Assembly (NCBI RefSeq): GCF_038070005.1
Contig: NZ_JBBPCO010000011.1
Location: 62,001-126,000, forward strand
Source: Thermithiobacillus plumbiphilus
GTDB lineage: Bacteria; Pseudomonadota; Gammaproteobacteria; Acidithiobacillales; Thermithiobacillaceae
DNA: 64,000 bases
Direction of reading: 5' to 3'
Shown piece by piece: positions 52,462 through 63,249 of this stretch. Position 1 is the stretch's first letter. Every line of letters begins with the position of its first letter. Position numbers and translations under genes: made by a program. Below the pieces are notes generated by a model. That model worked only from the letters and a program-made list of their open reading frames with translations. It made no database searches and had not been told where the DNA came from.

Positions 52462-55047
52462 ATGAAAAACTCGTTCAACTTGCCCGAAATTTGCCCCAGT
52501 AAAAATACTAAAACTACGCACACCCCCATGATGCAGCAGTACCTGCGGATCAAGGCCGAGCATCCGCAGGTGCTGCTGCTTTATCGCATGGGGGATTTCT
52601 ACGAACTCTTCTATGATGATGCGCGGCGGGCGGCGCAGATCCTCGACATCACCCTGACCCAGCGCGGCGCGAGCGCTGGCGCGCCCATTCCCATGGCCGG
52701 CGTGCCGGTGGTCAGCCTGGAAGGTTATCTCGCGCGTCTGGTGAAGGCCGGGGAGACCGTGGCCATCTGCGAGCAGATCGGAGATCCTGCGGCGAGCAAG
52801 GGCCCGGTGGAGCGCGCCGTGGTGCGCGTCATCAGCCCCGGCACCATCACCGATGGCCAGTTGCTGGACGCACGCCGGGAGAATCTGCTGGTGGCCTGGG
52901 TGGCATCCGGGGAGCGGGTCGGGCTGTCCTGGCTGGAGCTGTCCAGCGGACATTTTCAGGTACTGGAAACTGAGGGCACCAAGCTGGCCGCCGAGCTGGA
53001 ACGCCTGCAGCCCGCCGAGATCGTACTGGCCCAAGATCAGACCTGCCCAGAAATCTGGCGCGAGCGGGTGCGTTTTCTGGAGCCCTGGCGCTTTGACGCG
53101 GCCAGCAGCCGGCGCTATCTGGAGGCCCAGTTCGGCGAACAGGCGCTGGCGGGATTTGGCTGCGAGCATCTGACGCTGGCCCTGCAGGCGGCCGGCGCCC
53201 TGCTGGCCTATGCCCAGGAACACCTGCGCGGCCCCCTGCCCCATGTCCAGCGCCTGCTGCCCGAGAGGCCGGACAACTACATCTTTCTCGATGGCGCGAG
53301 CCGCCGCAATCTCGAAATCACCCGCAACCTGCGCGGCGAGGAACAGCATACCCTGCTGGCGGTGCTCGACAGCACCTGCACGCCGATGGGCGCGCGCATG
53401 CTGCGTCGCTGGCTGGATCAGCCGATCCGGGATCGTGATGTCATCCTGGTGCGTCAGGACGCGGTGGCGGTACTTCTCGATGGCAATGGCATCCCGGCAT
53501 TTCGCGCCAGCCTGCGGCCCCTGCCGGATCTGGAAAGACTGTTGACGCGCATCGCCCTGAAGAGCGCCGGTCCGCGCGAACTGGCGCAGTTGCGCGAGGC
53601 ATTGCTGCTCCTGCCGGAAATTCGCGACCAGGCTGGCGGTTTGGCGGCGCAGCGCTGGCAGACCCTGGCCGGTGGTATTGGGGATTTTTCCGGGACCGCT
53701 CGCCTGCTCGAAGGCGCCATCAATGACAATCCGCCCGTGACCGCCCGGGATGGCGGCTTCATTCGCGAGGGATTTGATGCCGAGCTCGACGAGCTGCGGG
53801 CCCTGACCCGCGACAGCAGCACCTTTCTGCTCGAGCTCGAAGCCCGGGAAAAAGCGCGGACCGGCATCCATAATCTCAAGGTCGAGTACAACCGGGTGCA
53901 TGGCTTTTACATCGAGATCAGCCGGGCGGCCAATGCCGAAATACCCGCTGATTATGTCCGTCGCCAGACACTGAAGGGCGCGGAGCGCTATCTGACGCCT
54001 GAGCTCAAGACCTTCGAGGACAAGGCGCTGTCGGCCCAGAGCCGGGCTCTGGCGCGGGAGAAGGCGCTTCTGCAGGAGGTTCTGGAAGCACTCGGACCAA
54101 TCATCCCGGCCCTGCAGGCCAGTGCCCAGGCGCTGGCGGAGATGGACGTGCTGGCCTGCTTCGCCGAACGCGCCGATGTGCTCGATTACAGTCGCCCGCT
54201 GTTGTGCGAGGAGGCTGTCATCCAGATCGAGGGCGGGCGTCATCCGGTGGTCGAGAGCAGCATCGACACGCCCTTCATCCGCAATGATCTCGATTTGCAT
54301 GAAAAACGGCGCATGCTGCTGATCACTGGCCCGAACATGGGGGGCAAGTCCACCTTCATGCGCCAGATCGCCCTGATCGTGCTGCTGGCGCACACCGGCA
54401 GCTTCGTGCCGGCCACGCGCGCGCACATCGGCCCGGTGGACCAGATCTTCACCCGCGTGGGCTCCAGCGATGACCTGGCCGCCGGGCGCTCGACCTTCAT
54501 GGTGGAGATGACAGAGACGGCCAACATCCTCAACAATGCCACCGAACAGAGCCTGGTGATCATGGACGAGGTGGGGCGCGGCACCAGCACCTTCGATGGC
54601 CTGTCGATTGCCTGGGCAGCGGCCGAGCATCTGGCCCGCGAAATCCGCGCCTTTACCCTGTTCGCCACGCATTATTTCGAGCTGACGGAACTGGCCGATA
54701 CCCTGCCCGGGGTGGCCAACGTGCATCTCAGCGCGACCGAGCATGGGCAGGACGTGGTATTTCTGCACAGCGTGCGGGAAGGGCCGGCGAGCCAGAGCTA
54801 TGGGCTGGCGGTGGCGCGGCTGGCCGGTGTGCCTGCCATGGTGCTGACGCGCGCGCGGGAGAAACTCCAGGCCCTGGAACAGGGCGAGCTACCGAGACCG
54901 ACACGGGTGCAGGATCAACTGGAACTGTTTGCGCCGAGCCGCCACCCGGCACTCAGCACGCTGGAGGACATCGACCCGGACCGGATGACGCCCCGGGAAG
55001 CGCTCGATGCGCTGTACCGGCTGAAAAACCTGCTATCCGAACCCTAA
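52462..55047 (+). CDS. mutS: DNA mismatch repair protein
   Basis: 861 residues, close to the E. coli length. The mismatch-reading loop is [11 protein letters not shown], the Walker A is [17 protein letters not shown], and Walker B with the ABC-type signature follows ([22 protein letters not shown]). ATG 52462 follows the HTH stop by 7 nt; ATG 52528 is the other candidate. The stop overlaps the convergent rmuC stop within CTAA. Confidence 0.96.
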   Translation: MKNSFNLPEICPSKNTKTTHTPMMQQYLRIKAEHPQVLLLYRMGDFYELFYDDARRAAQILDITLTQRGASAGAPIPMAGVPVVSLEGYLARLVKAGETVAICEQIGDPAASKGPVERAVVRVISPGTITDGQLLDARRENLLVAWVASGERVGLSWLELSSGHFQVLETEGTKLAAELERLQPAEIVLAQDQTCPEIWRERVRFLEPWRFDAASSRRYLEAQFGEQALAGFGCEHLTLALQAAGALLAYAQEHLRGPLPHVQRLLPERPDNYIFLDGASRRNLEITRNLRGEEQHTLLAVLDSTCTPMGARMLRRWLDQPIRDRDVILVRQDAVAVLLDGNGIPAFRASLRPLPDLERLLTRIALKSAGPRELAQLREALLLLPEIRDQAGGLAAQRWQTLAGGIGDFSGTARLLEGAINDNPPVTARDGGFIREGFDAELDELRALTRDSSTFLLELEAREKARTGIHNLKVEYNRVHGFYIEISRAANAEIPADYVRRQTLKGAERYLTPELKTFEDKALSAQSRALAREKALLQEVLEALGPIIPALQASAQALAEMDVLACFAERADVLDYSRPLLCEEAVIQIEGGRHPVVESSIDTPFIRNDLDLHEKRRMLLITGPNMGGKSTFMRQIALIVLLAHTGSFVPATRAHIGPVDQIFTRVGSSDDLAAGRSTFMVEMTETANILNNATEQSLVIMDEVGRGTSTFDGLSIAWAAAEHLAREIRAFTLFATHYFELTELADTLPGVANVHLSATEHGQDVVFLHSVREGPASQSYGLAVARLAGVPAMVLTRAREKLQALEQGELPRPTRVQDQLELFAPSRHPALSTLEDIDPDRMTPREALDALYRLKNLLSEP

Positions 55048-56360
55048 TCCTCCAGCACCTCGTCCTGCACCAAACTCAGATGGCCGTGGGCCGACTCTTC
55101 CAGCTCCACCCGCTCGATCTTCTGAAAACGCTGGCTGATCTTGCGCGCCGAAATCCCCACTTCATCCACGTCCTTGTTGGCCTGCCGGATATGGCTGGCG
55201 AGTGCGTCCATGCGTTTTTGGAACAGCCCAAAATCCTTGGACAGCATGCCCAGATGCTCGCGGATGATGTGCACCTGCTGGCGGGTGGCCTCGTCCTTGA
55301 GCACCGCGCCAGCGGTGCTGAGGATGGCCATGAGCGTGGTGGGTGAGCACATCCACACCCGGATCCGCTGCGCCTCTTCCACCAGATCCGGATGGTGGGC
55401 GTGGATCTCGGCGAACACCGCCTCGGCGGGAATGAACATGATGGCGCCATCGGCGGTATGCCCCGGCAGGATGTATTTACCGGCGATGTCCTGGATGTGC
55501 TTGCGGATGTCCTGTTTGAACTGGCGCTCGGCGCGCCGCCGCTCCTCCTCGCCCTGGCTGACATCAGTCATGCGCCGATAGTTTTCCAGCGGAAACTTGG
55601 CGTCGATGGCGACCTTGCCGGTGGGCTCGGGCAGGAACAGGATACAGTCCACCCGCGTGCCGTTGTGCAGCACATGTTGCAGGGCAAAGCAGGATTCCGG
55701 CAGCACGTTGCGCACCAGGCCATTGAGCTGCACCTCGCCGAAGGCGCCGCGCGAGCGCTTGTCGGTGAGAATTTCCTGCAGGCTCACGACATTGCCCGAC
55801 AGTTCGGCAATCTTTTTCTGGGCCTCATCGATCAGGGCGAGTCGCTTGACGATGTCGGTAAAAGTCGCGGTGGTCTTTTCAAAGCCCTCGGACAGGCGCT
55901 TTTCCACCTGGCCGCTGATTTCCTGCAGGCGCTGATCGGTGCTCTGCGTCAGCCCCTCGACCCGCTTGCCGATCTCCTCGGCGCTGCGCGCCAGGGCCTC
56001 GGAAACCTGTCGCTGCACCCGCTCCATGCCGCCCTGCAAGCCCTCCAGCAGGGCCTTCAGCCCCTCCCCCTGACGCACTTCGAGCTGGGTGCGCGTATCA
56101 CCCAGACGCTGTTCCAGTTGCTGTTGCAATTGCCCCAGTTGCGTGAGCATCCGGGTCTGAAAATCCTGCATATCCCGCATCTGCTGTTGGCGCAGGGCGA
56201 GGCCGTCCGAGCCCTGGAGCTCGACGCGCCGGGTCTGCTCATCCTGACGGGCCTCCAGGCGCAGCAGCATGTCCCGCATCAAGGTCTGCTGGCGCAGATG
56301 CCAGAGTCCGAGGGCAAGCAGGAGGACAAGGGAAAGAATCAGGACCAGCGTGAGGGACAT
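55044..56360 (-). CDS. rmuC: DNA recombination protein RmuC
   Basis: 438 residues: an N-terminal membrane segment ([18 protein letters not shown]), a long coiled coil (about 30-190) and the RmuC nuclease-like core ([53 protein letters not shown]). RmuC limits inversion at short repeats. Convergent with mutS. Confidence 0.94.
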   Translation of the reverse strand: MSLTLVLILSLVLLLALGLWHLRQQTLMRDMLLRLEARQDEQTRRVELQGSDGLALRQQQMRDMQDFQTRMLTQLGQLQQQLEQRLGDTRTQLEVRQGEGLKALLEGLQGGMERVQRQVSEALARSAEEIGKRVEGLTQSTDQRLQEISGQVEKRLSEGFEKTTATFTDIVKRLALIDEAQKKIAELSGNVVSLQEILTDKRSRGAFGEVQLNGLVRNVLPESCFALQHVLHNGTRVDCILFLPEPTGKVAIDAKFPLENYRRMTDVSQGEEERRRAERQFKQDIRKHIQDIAGKYILPGHTADGAIMFIPAEAVFAEIHAHHPDLVEEAQRIRVWMCSPTTLMAILSTAGAVLKDEATRQQVHIIREHLGMLSKDFGLFQKRMDALASHIRQANKDVDEVGISARKISQRFQKIERVELEESAHGHLSLVQDEVLED

Positions 56361-56430
56361 TATTGCACTCCAGGATGTTACCCGGACATCCTACCCGGAA
56401 ATGCCGAAATCCCCAAATTCAGCACCTTTC

Positions 56431-56460
56431 ATCCGACCAAATGCCGGGACAATGCAACTC
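56431..56460 (+). promoter_or_regulatory. Bipartite motif, copy 1 (upstream of 56527 gene)
   Basis: ATCCGACCAA, 11 nt, then ATGCAACTC. The same two blocks with the same 11-nt gap occur upstream of the next gene. It lies 66 bp before the coding start. Spacing resembles an alternative sigma factor promoter. Confidence 0.6.
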
Positions 56461-56526
56461 CCGAACCGGATCATTGGTCCATTTTCTACTGACCTCGATC
56501 CTACAGGGCTGACCGGAGGAAAGATG

Positions 56527-56916
56527 ATGAAAAATATGGGTTTCGGCGCAATTGGTTTCATGTTTGCACTCTTAAGCACGAATGCCCTGTCACAGCCGGG
56601 CGAGATCGCCCCTGGCAATGCCGAGGAACGTACTCAGGCCCCCTTCGCCCCGGGCGCAGCAGGCAAGGGATGGGAAAGCGGCGCCGCTGGCACACATGGG
56701 GCACCTGGCGCGCTGACCGATGAGACCGGTCTACAAGGCAAGCACAGCATGATGGGCACGGTGCAGGATATTGACCGGCAGAAAGGCCTGGTGACACTCA
56801 GTACTGCTCCTGGCCCATTGAAACTGCATTTTCCGCCGGGGTCCCTGCAGAAGCTCAAAAAAGGTGACCGCATTCAGGTCAATCTCAGTTTCACAGCCGT
56901 GCAAAACGGTAGATAG
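56527..56916 (+). CDS. Small exported hypothetical protein
   Basis: 129 residues: signal peptide (MKNMGFGAIGFMFALLSTNALS), a G/A/P-rich stretch, then a compact beta domain (GKHSMMGTVQDIDRQKGLVTLSTAPGPLKLHFPPGSLQKLKKGDRIQVNLSF) resembling small OB-like periplasmic domains. GGAGG lies 7 nt before this ATG; ATG 56524 is also possible. Probably coregulated with the next gene through the shared motif. Confidence 0.75.
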   Translation: MKNMGFGAIGFMFALLSTNALSQPGEIAPGNAEERTQAPFAPGAAGKGWESGAAGTHGAPGALTDETGLQGKHSMMGTVQDIDRQKGLVTLSTAPGPLKLHFPPGSLQKLKKGDRIQVNLSFTAVQNGR

Positions 56917-56938
56917 CCAACTTTTACGAAACGGCTTT

Positions 56939-56968
56939 ATCCGACCAAGTATTCAGAACATGCAACTC
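56939..56968 (+). promoter_or_regulatory. Bipartite motif, copy 2 (upstream of 57076 gene)
   Basis: ATCCGACCAA, 11 nt, then ATGCAACTC, identical in both blocks and in spacing to copy 1. It lies 107 bp before the coding start of the Gly/Ser/Thr-rich protein. Confidence 0.6.
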
Positions 56969-57075
56969 TGAGCAGACGCTTCAGTCTATTGTGTTGACCA
57001 TGCAGACATCGTGAATACTGGAATGAGTGAACTGCATTTGATGGTGACTCTGGATCCACAATCAAGGAGAGAAAG

Positions 57076-57738
57076 ATGAAAAAACGCAATCTGTTACTGA
57101 TCACAGCAATGGCGGGCGCGTTGTCTCTCGGGACCGGCTCGCTGGCCTATGCCACGGGGTCCGGCTCAATGGATTCTGGTACCGGTGCATCAGGCAGCAC
57201 AGGTGCCGGCGCCGGATACAATTCGGGTAGTCCCACTTCCACCGGTGGCAGCGTGACTGGCAGCGGTTCCAGTACACTGGGCACAGGCGGCTCGAGCACG
57301 GAAGGCAGCATGGGCGGTGGAACCGGTGGCGCCAGCGGCGCGATGGACATGGGAACGGGGTCCAGTGACGGGAGCATGAGTGGCTCCGGTTCCTCGTCCG
57401 AGATGGGCACGGGCGGGACATCAACCGACGGCAGCATGGGTGGTTCCACTGACATGGGCACTGGGGCCAATACGAGCACGGATACGGGTGCGGGTTCCAG
57501 CGGCGGCATGACCGGTTCCGGCACATCCACTGGCACGGGCACAGGTGCCAACACCAGTACCGACACCGGGGCTGGTGCCAGCGGTAGCATGGGTACCGGT
57601 GCCAGTGGTGGCCTGGGTACGGATACCGGCGCAGGTTCCAGCACGACAGCGCCGATGGGTAGCGATACCGGCACGGGCTCCAGCACCAGCGTTCCGGGAG
57701 AGAAGCCGCAGTCCACGCCCTTCCCGGGTAGCGGCTAG
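57076..57738 (+). CDS. Exported Gly/Ser/Thr-rich low-complexity protein
   Basis: 220 residues. A signal peptide (MKKRNLLLITAMAGALSLGTGSLAYA) is followed by about 180 residues of G, S, T, with recurring TGTGANTSTDTGAG and GSSSEMGTGGTS-like units and methionine-containing repeats. No folded domain is evident. Such proteins may be surface or matrix components. GGAG lies before the ATG, and a strong terminator follows. The opposite strand also reads open because of the composition. Confidence 0.85.
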   Translation: MKKRNLLLITAMAGALSLGTGSLAYATGSGSMDSGTGASGSTGAGAGYNSGSPTSTGGSVTGSGSSTLGTGGSSTEGSMGGGTGGASGAMDMGTGSSDGSMSGSGSSSEMGTGGTSTDGSMGGSTDMGTGANTSTDTGAGSSGGMTGSGTSTGTGTGANTSTDTGAGASGSMGTGASGGLGTDTGAGSSTTAPMGSDTGTGSSTSVPGEKPQSTPFPGSG

Positions 57739-57779
57739 CAGACAGACCGGGCAAACATCAACCCAATCTGCCAACACAT

Positions 57780-57804
57780 CCGCCAGCCTCCGGGCTGGCG
57801 GTTT

Positions 57805-57805
<1 letters not shown>
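57780..57805 (+). terminator. Intrinsic terminator after the Gly/Ser/Thr-rich gene
   Basis: CCGCCAGCC (57780-57788) and GGCTGGCGG (57793-57801) form a perfect 9-bp stem with a TCCG loop, followed by TTTT. It touches the end of ligA on the other strand. Confidence 0.92.
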
Positions 57806-59877
<2,072 letters not shown>

Positions 59878-59970
59878 CTATTCTGTTTGCCATCGGACCA
59901 AAAACATGTTGCCGTCAGCGGCAGCAGGGTTCATATTTTGCCAAAATAACATCCAGAATGGAGCAAGGCG

Positions 59971-60570
59971 ATGGAAAACACGCATGTGGGAAATACCCTG
60001 AAGACAAGAAATGGCCCGCACTGGCGGCTCTGGCTCGCGCTGGTGGTTCTGGTCCTGCTGGCCCTGGGCGCGATCTACCTCTGGAAAGTCTGGTCGGAGC
60101 GCCAGCTGAACGCCCACTACGAGGCCACGCAGCAAACCGTGCTGCAGCGCTCACAGCAGGCACTCACCCAGCAAACCATCGAGCTACTGCGCTTTTCAAC
60201 CATCCCCTTGACCTGGGCCATCCGTCGGGAACTGATGGCGGACAACCTCGAACAGATCAACGCCTATTTCCTGGAGCTGATCCGTGAGCCCTATGTGAGA
60301 CAGATTACGCTGATCCGTCCGGACGGCATGATTTTGCTCTCCACCAACAAAAAGCTCGAAGGCCAGCGCATCGAAACGGCTTTCCCGCCCGAACTGCTCG
60401 ACGTCACCAAGCCTGAGGTCGGTCAGGATGCCCAGGGCAACATCCGCATTGCCCAGCCGGTGATGGGCCTGAACCAGAAGCTCGGGCTGCTGGTGGTGAG
60501 CTATGCCGGCGACAGCATCCAGCAAAAGATGTCGACCATCCGTGCCGCGGGCACCCCGCCACCCGGCTAA
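59971..60570 (+). CDS. Membrane-anchored extracytoplasmic sensor-like protein without output domain
   Basis: 199 residues: a short cytoplasmic N-terminus, one membrane segment (LWLALVVLVLLALGAIYLW), a helix, and a Cache/PAS-like domain (REPYVRQITLIRPDGMILLSTNKKLEGQRI and NIRIAQPVMGLNQKLGLLVVSYAG). No second membrane segment or cytoplasmic signalling domain follows. GGAG lies 7 nt before the ATG. It may act with another protein. Function not known. Confidence 0.7.
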   Translation: MENTHVGNTLKTRNGPHWRLWLALVVLVLLALGAIYLWKVWSERQLNAHYEATQQTVLQRSQQALTQQTIELLRFSTIPLTWAIRRELMADNLEQINAYFLELIREPYVRQITLIRPDGMILLSTNKKLEGQRIETAFPPELLDVTKPEVGQDAQGNIRIAQPVMGLNQKLGLLVVSYAGDSIQQKMSTIRAAGTPPPG

Positions 60571-60636
60571 GGCCAAGTATGATTGCCAGCCCCGCATGGG
60601 GCCGCTATGCTCTGGCCTTTTGTGGCGGAGATGCAT

Positions 60637-61314
60637 ATGACCCTGGCCCTGTTCGATCTCGACAATACCCTGCTGACCGGCGACAGCGATCACGCCTGGT
60701 GCGAGTTTCTGATCGAGCAGGGTGTGCTGGACGGTGACAGTTTCCGGGCCAGGAATGAGCAGTTCTACGCCGACTATCTCGCCGGCACACTCGACATCCA
60801 CGCCTTTCTCGATTTCCAGCTCAGGCCCCTGGCCGACAATCCGCCCGAGGCACTGAATCGCTGGCATGCGGATTTCATGGCCAGTTGCATCGAACCGATG
60901 ATCACCCCGGCTGCCCGGGCGCTCATCGCCCAGCACCGGGAACTCGGTCACGAACTCGTCATCATCACCGCCACCAACCGCTTCGTTACCGGACCCATCG
61001 CCAGGGCGCTGGGTATCCAGCACCTGATCGCCACCGAACCCGCCATGGAGGATGGCCGCTATACCGGCAAGGTGGAGGGCACGCCCTGCTTTCGGGAAGG
61101 CAAGATCACGCGCCTGGAGGCCTGGCTGGCGAACACGCGGCACAGCCTCGAAGGCAGCTATTTCTACAGTGATTCCCACAATGACCTGCCCCTGCTGCAG
61201 CGGGTTGAACACCCGTTTGCCGTCAACCCCGACGACAAACTGCGGGCGCATGCCCAGGCGGCGGGCTGGCCGATTCTGGATTTAAGAGGAGAGCGGATCC
61301 AGCGCGTGGGATGA
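60637..61314 (+). CDS. HAD-superfamily phosphatase, SerB-like subclass IB
   Basis: 225 residues. Nucleophile motif FDLDNTLLTGDSDHAW, threonine motif ELVIITATNRFVTGPIA, and C-terminal SDSHNDLPLL. Members include phosphoserine phosphatases and phospholipid- or nucleotide-type phosphatases; the substrate is not known. ATG 60637 has GGAG upstream, and the longer frame to 60583 is rejected. Confidence 0.9.
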   Translation: MTLALFDLDNTLLTGDSDHAWCEFLIEQGVLDGDSFRARNEQFYADYLAGTLDIHAFLDFQLRPLADNPPEALNRWHADFMASCIEPMITPAARALIAQHRELGHELVIITATNRFVTGPIARALGIQHLIATEPAMEDGRYTGKVEGTPCFREGKITRLEAWLANTRHSLEGSYFYSDSHNDLPLLQRVEHPFAVNPDDKLRAHAQAAGWPILDLRGERIQRVG

Positions 61315-61326
61315 GTGGGGGCTGAT

Positions 61327-63042
61327 TCAACCTTCGATCAGTATCACCTGGTCACGGGGTACGGTAAAACGCGTCAGGATCTGGACGCTGGCGGTTTGTT
61401 CGCGGATGGTGCTGACCGCTTTCATCGTGCAGACGGCCTTCGTGGGGCTGACATTCATCAGGCAATAGCCATGCGTGGAGGAGTTGAAGAAGCGCATGTG
61501 CGGATTGTTGAGAATCAAGGCGTTTTCCACACTGGCGCCGGGCATCAGCGGGATCGAGGTGGGCACAGGCGCACTTGGCAGCGGGATCTGTGAAGTCACC
61601 AGCTCCAAGAAATTGGCGGAGCTGACCGAGCCCACCACCAGTTCCACCGCTACGGGCATTTCCAGCAGATCATCAAAGTTGCGTTTGAGATAACCGGCAA
61701 TGAAGCTGTGAATGTCACCGGTCACGGCAATGAAATTTCTCACGCCGGCGTCCTGAAGGGCGGTCAATAACTGCGCGCGTTCGGCCGGGTAGCCGTCCCA
61801 CTGATCGAGGGTGATGAACTGGCCCCCCAGCTTCATCTGCATGAGCGTGACTTCATTGGCCCAGATCTTCCAGGTTGCGGGACTCTCCGTTATGGTTTTC
61901 AGGAACCAGTCGCGCTGATTGCCGCCCAGCATGCTGCGGGCGGTATCCTCCGCGGCCGCGCAGCGCTGGGTTACATAACGCTGCTCTGTGGCGTTGCCGC
62001 AGGGCGGGCCATCGCGGTAGAGCCGCTCATCGGTGGCCACCAGCTCCATGAGCTTACCAAAGCGGAAACTGCGATACAGCCGGATGGATTCCAGCGGTGC
62101 CTGTTGTGGGTCAAAAGGCACGTCGGCCAGGCCGTATTCCGCCCAGGCCTGATTGGCAGCCTGACGCAGCAAGGGTGTCGCGGCCGCAGGGTCCGGGTTG
62201 TTGTCCGGGTGATGATCCTGCCAGGCGTCATTGGCGAATTCGTGATCGTCCCAGAGCTGGATCACGCTGAATCGCTCGTGCAGGGCCTGGAGATCCGGGT
62301 CGGCCTTGTAGGTCCGGTACAGGTGCCGGTAATCATCCAGCCCCGCCGCTACCGTCCCGCCACTGGGCAGGGGTGGCACGCGGCGTACCTGCGCGCCCTG
62401 GAAGCTCGGATCACCGACCGTTTCGTAGATGTAATCCCCCAGAAACAGCACGAAGTCGACTTCCTCCTGCGCCAGATGCGCCAGCGCCGTGTAATAACCG
62501 TTGGAGTAGTCCTGACAGGAGATGAAGGCGAAACGAAGTCCGGCGAGTTGGGCGTCCGCTTCGGGCAGGGTCTTGAAGCGCCCGCTACGGCTGGCGGTCT
62601 TGTTGTAGATGAAGCGGTAATAGTAGGTGGTGAAGGCTTGCAGGGCCTGGTGTTCCAGGGGCAGCTTGACCGTGTGGTCATTCTCCGCACTCAGGTTTGC
62701 CAAACCGCGCACCAGCACAGTGCCTTTGCTGAAGGAAGGATCGGAGGCAATTTCGTAGGCAAGATGCTTGAGATTGCCGAGCGCCTTGGGATCAATGCGA
62801 GTCCACAGCACGATACCATGCGGGCGCGGGTCGCCAGCGGCGATACCAAGACTGAATACCGGCTGTGGGTCAAGCGCCGGGTCCACCTCGAAATCCGCAC
62901 TGAGGTCCGGCAAGGCCGGTTCCGGTACGAAACCGACCGGGCGCGCATAGCCGCTTTGCATTTCCGAACCGCCATAACAGCCGGTCAGCCAGGCGGCCGA
63001 ACCGGTGGCAAGCAGGGCTTTGAGGAATTTTCGACGATGCAT
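61327..63042 (-). CDS. phoD: PhoD-family alkaline phosphatase, Tat-exported
   Basis: 571 residues. A twin-arginine motif (HRRKFLKALLATGSAAWLTGC, with a possible lipobox) marks Tat export. Calcium- and iron-dependent PhoD motifs are present: FISCQDYSNGYY, DFVLFLGDYIYE, QLWDDHEFANDAW and ITGDIHSFIAGY-like VTGDIHSFIAG. It releases phosphate from mono- and diesters outside the cytoplasm. ATG 63042 has AGGAG seven nt upstream. A Pho-box-like site lies 49 bp before it. Confidence 0.93.
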   Translation of the reverse strand: MHRRKFLKALLATGSAAWLTGCYGGSEMQSGYARPVGFVPEPALPDLSADFEVDPALDPQPVFSLGIAAGDPRPHGIVLWTRIDPKALGNLKHLAYEIASDPSFSKGTVLVRGLANLSAENDHTVKLPLEHQALQAFTTYYYRFIYNKTASRSGRFKTLPEADAQLAGLRFAFISCQDYSNGYYTALAHLAQEEVDFVLFLGDYIYETVGDPSFQGAQVRRVPPLPSGGTVAAGLDDYRHLYRTYKADPDLQALHERFSVIQLWDDHEFANDAWQDHHPDNNPDPAAATPLLRQAANQAWAEYGLADVPFDPQQAPLESIRLYRSFRFGKLMELVATDERLYRDGPPCGNATEQRYVTQRCAAAEDTARSMLGGNQRDWFLKTITESPATWKIWANEVTLMQMKLGGQFITLDQWDGYPAERAQLLTALQDAGVRNFIAVTGDIHSFIAGYLKRNFDDLLEMPVAVELVVGSVSSANFLELVTSQIPLPSAPVPTSIPLMPGASVENALILNNPHMRFFNSSTHGYCLMNVSPTKAVCTMKAVSTIREQTASVQILTRFTVPRDQVILIEG

Positions 63043-63090
63043 CACCTGGCTCCTAATTGGAAAAGGAACGCTCAGGGATAGCAGGACTTC

Positions 63091-63108
63091 ATTACAGATG
63101 AATGACAG
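63091..63108 (-). promoter_or_regulatory. Pho-box-like site for phoD
   Basis: On the minus strand CTGTCATTCATCTGTAAT, two CTGTMAT half-sites 11 bp apart, closely matching the PhoB box. TATCCC, a weak -10, follows after 10 bp, the normal PhoB-promoter geometry. Confidence 0.7.
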
Positions 63109-63177
63109 ACAGGCTTCAGCCAGACTTAAGTCTTAGCCAGCGCTGAATCAACAAACGCCCACACTGGCTTGATGCCT

Positions 63178-63211
63178 GCGTCATTAAACCGTCACTTCTG
63201 GCGGTTATACT
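63178..63211 (+). promoter_or_regulatory. Pho-box-like site and -10 for cpdB
   Basis: GCGTCATTAAACCGTCAC (63178-63195) matches most positions of the PhoB box, and TATACT (63206-63211) follows after 10 bp. It lies 38 bp before the cpdB start. A 12-bp palindrome AGACTTAAGTCT (63122-63133) sits between the two divergent sites. Confidence 0.65.
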
Positions 63212-63249
63212 CCCCGCGGCGTTGATCTCTACATAACTCTGGGGGATAT

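Noticed and set aside
52396-54768. A 790-codon minus-strand frame opposite mutS
   Set aside because: Antisense shadow; long open frames opposite genes with G/C third positions are expected.
57147-57716. A minus-strand frame rich in PVP repeats opposite the Gly/Ser/Thr-rich gene
   Set aside because: It is the complement of the repeats. The plus strand has the signal peptide, ribosome binding site and terminator.
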